The position numbers and the translations under genes were made by a program. Positions 54,986 through 64,000 of a DNA stretch of 64,000 nucleotides are shown one piece after another. Under the pieces are notes generated by a model. That model made no database searches and was not told the DNA's origin. It saw only the letters and a program-made list of their open reading frames with translations. Source of the DNA: Sphagnum magellanicum (Eukaryota; Streptophyta; Sphagnopsida; Sphagnales; Sphagnaceae); contig CM038918.1 of NCBI GenBank assembly GCA_021904315.1, forward strand, positions 17,685,349-17,749,348, written 5' to 3'. Positions within the stretch are counted from its first letter, which is position 1. Each line of letters begins with the position of its first letter.

Positions 54986-57733
54986 TCAATTCTGCACAAC
55001 AAAAGACTCAAGTTAGCTCAATTGGATTTAATTCAAACACATCATGCTAGATCTCAAGCTCTAGTATAGGCATGCATGTACTGAAGAAGGTATATTTGCC
55101 AGCACACTTGCATGAGACAACAGTTCAAAAGAGTGTCTATGTTCCAGAGAAATTGGGTACAAAAGAAATACATACCTTATCTTCATCATCGCCCTTCTTC
55201 TTCAACGTGGTTTCACTTGATTTATTGAAAGGCAAGTGCATGGGACCAAAAGGAGTGTCAACTTCTAGGTTCCCAGTCATGTCATAGCCTGTTCCTCTTC
55301 CACGCACAATATCCCAAAGTGCACCACCAAAGTCCATTGGCCGAAATGAGATGGGAAGTTGCACCAAGCCAGAATCATTAGCAGAAATTGTAGTAGACTG
55401 CCCAAGACTTGCTTCACCAATTGGCACATTGGCAAGGCTGAGATTATATGCTAGGCTCTTGACACCTGAAACCAAGTTGACACATTAGAGGACTTGTTAG
55501 TGACAGCTCAACACGCCAAAAATCCTCACAATGAAAACCTAGAACTATGGAGATGACTTAATCTGTACCTATCTCAAAGTGATTCTGGTTCTTAATACTG
55601 AAATGCAGCGTGGCAGCCGTCTTCTCAAATGAGAGGTGGTCCCAAACTACTTTATCCAGGTCAACATCTGGCTTTTGTGGAATTGGAATTGTGCCCTCCT
55701 TCTTCAAAGGTATAGTGACTTGTCCAAAAACAGGCACATCGGCCACCAAAGATACCTGCCACCCAACTTCACAAGTTATGGGCACTTCCAAAACACTGTT
55801 CATCAATTTCTGAAAGAGTAACAGGTTAGTTCAAAATACTACACAGCAGATGCAACTGTCCTCAAGAAGCAAAACAGGAAGAAATGCTTGGATATATCAT
55901 AGTGAATTACAGCTTAGTGAATTCCATTGTAAAAAAAACATTCCCTCACAGAATTTACCAAGCATCCTACAAGTTCCATAAATCATGAGATCCTATTTTA
56001 GGAAGTACCAACATTGGCAATCAGTAATCAAAAAACTGCTTGCCAATGTGAAGAAGTATCATGAAACTCTGCCGTGATTATTTGTTGACCCAGAGTGTTA
56101 AATAAGCAATCAATAAAACTCCAGCATGCTGTTAAAGGGCTCAAGAAAACAGCTTGCAAGAGACCAATGCCATAAGAGCAGTCATGAAGTTGTGTCCCCA
56201 TGTAACACCAAGTCCAAATAGCAAGATATTCAATCGATTTCTCAGCAGATTGATTGTCACCAGAGCCAACAAATTTGAAAACTAAATCCAACCACATGCC
56301 GAGAAGATGCAAATTTAAATCTGAAGAAATGATTTCACAGCATAGAAAATCAGGAACAGATCACCACAAAGAAAATACTGCAACAACTGCTGACAAACAT
56401 TCATATCTCGCAGTGTGAAGTCAGCTAAAGAACTCTCAACAGAATGAAGCAGAAGTTATACAGCTAAAAACTATGGAATGCAAAACATATGTTTGCACAT
56501 ATCATAGGCTGCTGCTATGAGCTCATGGGAAAAATCATTGTACTGGACAATAAATGCAGACACACATTTGCAGACTAAGGAACACCTGCTCCTTGTTGGT
56601 ATGCAACAGGCATCATCAAATGCAAGTCCAAGACCACAACAAACAGGAAACATGGGATGAGAATCAATGCCTTCTGTGAAAGAAAGCTTATTGATCTTGA
56701 AGCAAGGTCTCTCCCCAGAGAGACACAAAATTCATTTACCAGAAACAACACTTCTAACACAACTCTCAAACCCTAAAAACTGTGGCTGCAGCTATTAAGC
56801 AAGTCTTCATCTTCTTCCTTCCAACGTATGGCGATATAAGCGCTTGCCCTGGTTGTGGAGAGTAGGAGAGGCATGTAAGGATAGAAAGGAAATCCTCTGG
56901 AGCTGCTTCAGTGAGAAACTCCGATCACTGGTCTTTGAGAGCATCGAGAAAAAATCCATTCAAACGTCCAGCAACGAAAACTAAAACTGAACAAGGGAGA
57001 CTGCAGCTTTCAGACAAGGGAGCATCAATTCAGAACAGACGCGGCTGCAGGGGACCAAGAAAGCAAAACAGACGCGCTTGAAATTCGACATCAGTTTCCT
57101 CTACACAGGCATGTAGCAATGATGACAAGCGCAACCGGACATTGCTCTTCTTCTCCTGCAGAAAACGAGAAGCAGACATGAAATCGACAGACTTCTTCTT
57201 CTTCTTATTCTTCATCTTCTTCTTCTGCTTACCTTGACAAGATAGGGGATAACTTGCCCGGGCTCGATATCCTGGAAGGTATCCACAATGTCCTTGTAGA
57301 TAAGCGTGAGCGGGATCTTGATAGTCTCGGATCCATGAGCATGAACAGTCCCGGCATCGGGGATGGTACCGGAACACAAATCTCGTCCATCGCTCTCGAT
57401 GCTGTAGATCATTTCCAGCAGAGGGATAGGAACTGGATTTGGATTGGTGATCAAGACAGAAATGATAACCTCCGCCTGCTTCGTGGTTATGGAAGGAAGA
57501 TGGAAACCGGAGACATCGGCCTCAGGCTTGCCCCACCGAAACGCCGAGCCAATATCCTCACTGATCTCCTTGAAGAATCCAAGCACTCCTCCTGGCTCTT
57601 TTTTTCCTCCACTTCCTCCATTCTTATTGCCTGTGCTTTCATCCTCTTGCTCTTCCCTCTTCCACCCTCTGTCTTCGCTACTGATCGTCACATCTGCAAA
57701 CTTCTCGTCCAAGCTGCCGCTGTCCTCTGCCAT
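54986..57733 (-). CDS. LEA-2 protein with two WHy domains (LEA14-like)
   Basis: A late-embryogenesis-abundant group 2 protein, thought to protect against water stress. Exons 57733-57233, 55755-55569, 55465-55176 and 54991-54986 join in phase to 327 residues. Residues 1 to about 65 are charged and low in complexity. The first WHy domain spans roughly 68-190: ADVSGFHLPSITTKQAEVII, NPNPVPIPLLEM, IESDGRDL, GTIPDAGTVHAHGSETIKIP. The second spans about 205-310: FSIKNQNHFEIG, PISFRPMDFGGALWDIVRGR, VDTPFGPMHLPF. It closely follows Arabidopsis At2g44060 as I remember it, including length and the acidic KKKGDDEDK tail. For exon 2 I chose the acceptor ggtggcag at 55756, because PYLVK-VSLVADVPVFG then matches the family without an insert; an acceptor at 55810 would add 18 residues. 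The last exon adds one Asn and the stop. No signal peptide: cytosol is likely. Confidence 0.92.
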
Positions 57734-57959
57734 AGCTACTGCTCGCAAACAACAAAAAAAAAGAAAAAACTCACGCAAGAAAGAAAGAAAACAACACTTG
57801 AGCTCTTCTCTGCCTCTGTGTGTGCGCCAAGTGTGAGTGTAAGAGCGCGAGCTCTTGCTCTTTATTTTACGTGCAATTTCTTTCCTTTCGTTTATTTATA
57901 GAAAGTGTTCAACTATCCCCTCACCGACCAAGCAGTGATTTATTTATTTTTGTTGCCTA

Positions 57960-58950
57960 ATTTTCTTGTCATTTTGCGAAAAATATTTTTTTTACAAAGA
58001 ATATTTTGACACAAATTCTCTCTGTTAAAAAAAAACCAAATCGCCCAAAAGCCGGAGAATTTTTTTCGAAAGAATTGTCAAAAAAATGAAAGGGTGCTTA
58101 AGATTTTGAACCTCGCCAAATGTGGCTAAATGTACTTATTGACTATCACCACTTGAGCCACATCCGAAAATTGGACCAAAAAAACACACTGCAACCAAGC
58201 TTTATTTGAACCAGTGTTTGTTTTCCAATTTTCTGGTGCTGCCACATCGTTGATCATCCACAAGTAGATTTAGCCATGTTTGGTTATAGACTAACTATGA
58301 AATTATAAATTTATTTAAATCCTTTTATATCATGGCTACTAGCTTGAACAATGTGTAAAAACATGGGGATTTTTTAGTAGTTTTTCAATTGTTTTTGGGA
58401 CAATTTTTTTTTTAAATGGAATATTTGACAGAATTTTTTAATTAAAAGTCACCTAATATTATTAGCCACAAAAAAAACCTTTCATATGGTAGGTGGCTAT
58501 GGCAATTTTTGATAATTTTTCAGAATTGTTCTATTTTTTCTTCATTTTTTTCACAAAAGGGAATTTTCAACAGAATGTTCTTGGTGATGAACTTTTGCCA
58601 TTTTGAGAAAGAATATCCTGTGATAAATTCTGTGCTTTTTGGGGAAAGAAAGTCATAAATGAAATGTTTTTAAAAAAATGGTCACAATTGCTTAGAATAT
58701 GAAAATGAGCTTAAGATTTTTTTACTTTGAATATCAAAAATTTTGGCTAAACATACTTATGGACAATCGCCACTTGAGAAACATCATGAAATTGAATGGA
58801 ACAAAATAAAAACACGGAGTTGAATCAGGGTTTTTTTTTTTTTTTTTTTCAAGTTTGTGATGTGAACAAACTGGTGATGATCCCACAAGAAGATTTAGCC
58901 AAATTTGGCCATAGACCTGATATGAAGAATGTTTCTGTTTTTGAAACCAT
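57960..58950. repeat. Duplicated block (about 617 bp apart) of the GCCAAATTTGGC family
   Basis: Blocks ACACAAATTCTCTCTGT (58009), ATGAAAGGGTGCTTAAGATT (58087), GGCTAAATGTACTTATTGAC (58124) and GATTTAGCCATGTTTGG (58267) come back in the same order near 58621, 58698, 58743 and 58889. The two copies differ a lot and are old. Other members: near 21030-21080 and 27343-27480. Confidence 0.6.
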
Positions 58951-59215
58951 GGCCCAAAGCCGCCATGTTATGAGGAAGAAAAATGAAGTCACCATATTTA
59001 GACAATAGGTTTCTAGCATGACAAGAATTTTTTATTATTAAATTGCCCAAAGTTCGCACATTATGAGAGAAAAATATTGAATTTGCAACATTTAGACAAT
59101 ATCTTCTAACATGTGAGATTTTTTTTTTTTAATTAAAAATGACCCAAAGTCACCACATTATGAACAAAAAATTTATTGAAGTAAACAGATTTAGACAATA
59201 GGTTCTAGCATGTGG
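58950..59215. repeat. Three-copy 91-99-bp tandem repeat
   Basis: CCCAAAGYCGCCACATTATG, then ATTTAGACAATAGGTTCTAG, starts near 58952, 59043 and 59142. Confidence 0.7.
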
Positions 59216-59989
59216 CCAAAATATAGCATGATTCCTAAACTTTTCTACTTTCCTCTTTCATGGCCCTATCTTTCTTTTTTTGAGGACAAATCGCCAAAAG
59301 ATGATGCTGAGTCACTTTTTTTTGGTGAAGACTTCATTTATTTCTTCAAAGAACCCAAATTTTGTCCTTTTTTTTCTTTTTTTATTTTGGGAGCGTGTCA
59401 CCACGGTCTGTCTACTGGCTAGTATTTTAACTTGTACACTCTTGATACACTTGGAGGTTGTGAGTTGTGACCAGTGTCGGTTGGTTGTTTCCCATCAACT
59501 CTAGTTTGGTTTGGATACATTAGATGACACGTATTACCTTAACAAGGGGTGTGCCACACTGTGACCTTGTCATTTACATTGAAAAGCATCTTAAGGCAAA
59601 AGAAGAGTTACGGAAACTCAAATGTCTCACCTTGCAAAAAAATATAATCTTCCAAACAAATCCTCTAAAAGAAACCAAAATCCTTCAAGATATTATAACT
59701 CTATAACTAATCTCAAGTTTAGACACAAGCCAAAATATGATCTTTCAAAAATCCCTCATATAAAAATAGACCTATTATTATTACCTAGGGGCCAAAATCC
59801 CTTAAGCTACTATACTCTATAATGAATCCAAACACAATATCCTTGCCTACCAACAAATTATCACTTCCAAAGGACAATGGGATGACACAAAGTTGGTCCC
59901 ATTAGATGAGAGGAACCACATATATATATTTTGCTTACACAAAGTAGTAACACTTCCCAAGGACAATTCTAAATTGCAAAAATTGGTAA

Positions 59990-60203
59990 CTTCTGATACC
60001 AGATGTAGACCATGCAACTATACAATGTAGATCAAGCAAGAGAGCGGCAACGGCCTTCTGCACCAAATGTACAACAGAATAATCGTACAAAGAAATAGTA
60101 CTTTGTATGACTGAAGTCTCCAATAAAATGTGATCATTGTGATCATTGTGATCTACTTTGTGATTTTCCTGAAGTTCCTTCCTCTGGCCTACTATCCGAA
60201 ACA
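59990..60203 (-). mobile_element. Fossil LTR piece with primer-binding-like site (Copia-like)
   Basis: On the minus strand a stretch of about 200 bp begins TGTTTCGG and ends GTCTACA (60203-60004), bounded TG..CA, and is followed after two bases by TGGTATCAGAAG (60001-59990), which resembles the initiator-Met tRNA primer site used by many plant Copia elements. No second LTR and no coding remains were found next to it, so it is a fragment or the end of a very small terminal-repeat element. It is a fossil; age cannot be judged from one LTR. Confidence 0.4.
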
Positions 60204-63200
60204 CATTTTAAAATAAATATCATATGGGGAAATATTGGAGGGTGTTAATGGAAGTCATAAGTGGATCATGGCTCGCATGTTCTGAATCAAATTCTTTTTT
60301 CAAGCAAAAGAGAATTTTTTAATTTTTTTTCCTGTTGCCAGAAAATTCTGAAATTCCACCCCAATTGGAGCCGCCAGAATCCAGACCCATTTCCAGAATA
60401 GCTAAAATATTTGGACAAAATTTGCCAATTATCAATGGTAGGCATAGTTGTGTATGGGTCCCAAGGGGGGGGAGTAGACTGCCTTTGCTCCCATTGTGTA
60501 CCCTACGGCCCAAAAATAGAGAAAATATAGCAAAATGTGGGTGGGCACCAAAGCCCACTTTTTTGTTCACATTTTTCAATAGAAAATTGACAAGGGAGCT
60601 TGACTAAGTCTGTACTACAGCTTCGAAGTTCATAGGGGGAAATCAGAAGTAATGATAACAATTAATTAATTTACTCAATTATTACATAACATCATAAAAT
60701 ACACTGAAAACTGGCCCATACTTTAAGTGCCTGACATTTAGGGGTTAAGCCCCCCATTATAACTAGGTTGGTTTCTATTATTTGTGACCTCTAATAGGAC
60801 CCTTATCCTCCTTCAAATGAACCCACAACCATTTTGAAGATGGACATTACTAGTCCTCATCACTAAGCTATTGTCTTGATGCTAGCAACCGATTATGTTT
60901 GACATGTTGTTATTGCATTACAAATTTTCAAAGAAGTGGTTGAGGGGGAGCCAAGGAACCTTACAAAATGGTCCCCAGTCCTCAATCATTCACCATTAGA
61001 GTCGGCCATATTGTCTTGATGCTACCAAAATATTATGTTAGTCTTATCATCCCAATATTCCAATTTCAAAAGGAAAGTGGGCAACCACAACCTACAACTC
61101 TTGTTTCGCTTGTGGTTTTATGTGCAGCCATAATTGTTCTCATGGTTTAGTTGTTGTTCTTCAAGACCTTGACTTCTGAACCTATAGCCTATGGGTACTT
61201 TAACCAATTCACAAATGGAAAGGTCCACTTGCAATCTAAGAGGAGAGAACAATAATCCCACACATTTGAGGCCAAAACCATCATGGGCACAACTGAAGTT
61301 TGTTCTAAAACAAAGAATTATAACCAGAAAAGCTTCAAGTTTTAGAGATCTGAACCTAGTTTTTTTGGTTGTCCTTGCCTTAGACTTCATTAGGTTGGAA
61401 TATTTGTGTGTGCCAGGGGAGCTTTGTCATCTACCCTGTGTAGTTAGCTCCAGTGATTGGGATTCTCTTCAATTGTACCAACCCTGGGTTCCTACCTACT
61501 TGTGGATAAACCCGAGGCCAACTCACATCACAAAGAGCGGCTCTGCATAAACACCGACACAAAAGGTACTGTCTTTTCTCTATTGTCTTTCCAAAGATGC
61601 GGAAAGTGGGGAATTGGGATTGCACAAAAAAAGCTTTGGGAGGAGTTCAGATCAAACAAGGGTTTCCAAGAGAACTGATCTATCAAACTTTTGAACTTCA
61701 AAACTTGGCATGCTCTAAAGTCTTTGCAGTGATGAAATGCAAAAAGTAACAGTTTAAGGTGGTGTGTTGTCTGAACAGTTTTGTGCAACATGATTTGGAT
61801 AAGTAAAAGTTCACAACTGAACTTTAGTGGTGGGCCAGAATACGGATCCAGTACTCCCATCAATTGAAATCAATTCAGAAGCTGTAAAACCCTACCAGGA
61901 ATTTGTCAGTGTATTGGAAGGGGTCTTATGATCACACCCAAGAATGCATGTGTTCGCTGGGCTCTTCCACTTTGTACAGAGGACATTTCTATATTATGGG
62001 CTCTTCCACTCCTCTGGAGAACATTATGATTTTTAATGTCCTTGATATGAGTAGAAGAGTTCACCACATCTTAACCTCATTTCTAAACCTCAATCTGATA
62101 GTCAAGCTTTGTGAATAGCCCTCTGAAGGGGGTGTTATCCTACATTTCTTTCAATTGGTAAAAAATATTTTGGTTTTCAAGCACAACTTTTTTTACCTTG
62201 TAAAAAATCCTTCTATTTGTGAGCACAAATTCTTACCTGATCATCCTTCCTGCAACTTCAGAGACCCCAGAGATTCAGGCTATTCAGAACCACTTGTATG
62301 TAGTATGTACATCCATGTGTACTATCCACAATAAGTTTCTTGGGCTCTGTGCACCAACTGCAACAACATCTATCAACAAACAATTTTACAAAATGACTTG
62401 ACTTAGAGCTGCAGAGCAGGATGTTAGGGTAGTGTGGCTGCTGGCTGAACATTTAGTGTATCAGGCACCTCCCTCTCACTCAGTCCGCCTTTCTTTATGG
62501 GGTCTGAAGATAAAGTGTACAGGATTAAAAGGTGCCCCCAAAGCCCTTTAAATTGCTCAAAATTAGTGAAAAATGAGAAAAATTGCCTCTCTAAAGTTTG
62601 GGTAATCAAAAGTGAGAAAAAAAACCCTTCATACACATGGCAGCCCATAAGAATTTACTTTGCCATCTAAAACCAAAGAGTCTTTTTGACTAATGGGCTC
62701 TACCTCCCCTCATTACCAAGATGCATGAAGAAAATAATGACAAATGTTCCCAAACTAAACGTTCACTTTTAAATATATAGCTAAGATCTACTCTAATTTT
62801 AAAGGGCTTGAAAATCAATAATAATAAGTGTGAAATCATCATGTTAGCCCATGCTTGTTATCAAGCTTGTCACTAAAACCATGTTATGCATTCAAGATTC
62901 ACACCTTTGCACTTACATGGATTTGTTTGCAAGCCTACTTGAAAAATCTAGTGAAATCTATCACCCACCTCTTTTAATAGGTGCTAGAATCCATGCTACA
63001 ACAAATGGTGCTCTAACACAATTTTCAACAACTCTTTGAGTTAATTGATTTGTTGTTATTTTTATTCATTTGTCCTATCTTTCTTTCCATCTTTTTTTGT
63101 TTCTTTTAAAAAAAAAATTTCCATGGTTTTTTTCTTTAGGATATCTAAATTTAGTAAATGTCAGAACATGTGACTAGGAATAATCAACTAATGGTTATTT

Positions 63201-64000
63201 TCCTTTTGTCTATTTTGTAAGTAAACAAGATAATGAAAGCAAATTGTGTAAACACATGGATTATTGGGTTAGATTTGAAGGAGATTGAATTTCTTATAGG
63301 ACATATAAATTATGTTCATCTAGGTTTACAACACCGACTTTTTATGGTTACTCTTCAATCATTATGGGGCTTTCAAACATATCTACTTAATAACAATGGT
63401 CATTTTATGACCTATTGGTAGGCAAATCTTCAATTGTTCTAGCTATATGCAAAAGTTTTAAAATAGTATATTTTTTCCCCCAATATTGATTGCGATAAGC
63501 TTCCTCATTTGTTGTGTAATCATTTTCATTTCTTTGGTTGTTTATGTTTGTTGTAGTGTATATTTATGAAGGTCAAGTCTTATTGTCCATTGCCTTAGGG
63601 TTGAAAGCCCATAATATAATTGTAGCCTTGAATCCAAACTTTTTTTTCTTTGTGAATGACTTGTTAGGTGTTTTTTGAAGGACATTAGTTCCTTGTAGTT
63701 TGCAATTTGTGATTGAAACCTAATTCAATGTAAATGGGGTTTTGGTTTTTTTGTGTTTGAAGGGGCTTATTCCCATCGCGTGGTTCCAAGGTTTCATTTT
63801 TCATATTTTAAAATTCCAAAGGACACAAAAGAAACAAGCTTGTGTTTTGTGTGTTTTTGACTTTGGATTCTTACAATTTACAAATGAACTTTTTTGAATT
63901 TGTGCACATGTTCATGTGTATGTTTCAATAATGGTGCAGGACAATCTTGTAACACATGATATCACTAATATAAATTGACCAAACTGTAACCATTCTATTT

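Larger units (their letters stand above)
57734..63999. other. LEA promoter side and repeat-rich intergenic DNA, no gene
   Basis: 57734-57900 is the likely leader and proximal promoter of the minus-strand LEA gene (CT-rich on plus). From 57.96 kb on, repeats dominate: a duplicated block of about 617 bp, a 91-99-bp tandem repeat and a short LTR piece, each listed. Between 60.2 and 64.0 kb I see small direct repeats only (near 60870 and 61010: attgtcttgatgctagc/attgtcttgatgctacc; near 61958 and 61998: gggctcttccact) and no open frame with family resemblance. Confidence 0.4.

Noticed and set aside
55569-55809. Longer exon 2 of the LEA gene starting at the acceptor at 55810
   Set aside because: It would insert 18 residues (KLMNSVLEVP and on) between PYLVK and VSLVADVP, which family members as I remember them do not have. 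The acceptor at 55756 restores the usual reading.

Overview
The window reads as nuclear DNA of a land plant or a close streptophyte alga. The genes have spliceosomal introns with GT..AG borders and weak or absent operon-like spacing. They include plant-only families: a plastid glucose-6-phosphate/phosphate translocator, a WOX13-clade homeobox gene, a tandem-WHy LEA-2 protein and a plastid-type UbiE-like methyltransferase. The intergenic DNA is strongly AT-rich and carries CACTA, hAT and pogo-type DNA transposons of plant kind. A non-seed plant or charophyte is my guess, because the WOX protein is WOX13-like and divergent. I cannot name the species.

Layout. 1.9-4.5 kb (+): an F-box protein gene in five exons. 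6.3-12.1 kb: a pogo/Tc1-mariner-type transposon whose transposase gene is split by a 3.19-kb CACTA element, which itself holds a TAGG palindromic array and an AT-rich higher-order tandem repeat. 12.1-21.4 kb: long gene-poor AT-rich stretch with minisatellites and one pre-miRNA-like foldback at 19.0 kb. 21.4-24.8 kb (+): the GPT gene. 27.6-31.9 kb (+): a nine-exon methyltransferase gene with a repeated promoter-proximal module. 32.8-33.4 kb (-): a protein-kinase remnant with a triplicated activation segment; its catalytic-loop DNA is also inversely duplicated to give a second pre-miRNA-like foldback. 35.05-38.06 kb: a degraded hAT element with clean ends. 38.2-39.7 kb (+): a gene for an unknown helical 257-residue protein. 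41.9-43.3 kb (-): the WOX13-like gene. 45.2-46.7 kb (-): a gene for an unrecognised Ser/Pro-rich protein. 47.84-50.93 kb (-): a second pogo-type copy with TA target duplication. 52.2-52.6 kb (+): a hAT dimerisation-domain remnant. 55.0-57.7 kb (-): the LEA-2/WHy gene. 58-64 kb: repeats, a short fossil LTR piece and no gene I can support.

The host genes do not form a pathway; they are independent single genes. The exon models were built by eye from open frames, splice borders, phase agreement and remembered family sequences; none has transcript support here. The most interesting observations are the foldback at 33.28-33.39 kb, whose arms are both copies of kinase catalytic-loop code (the expected structure of a young MIRNA locus born from its target), the second foldback at 19.0 kb, the nested transposons with a readable 3-bp target duplication, the repeated site-II/G-box module upstream of the methyltransferase, and the unusual recognition helix of the WOX protein.
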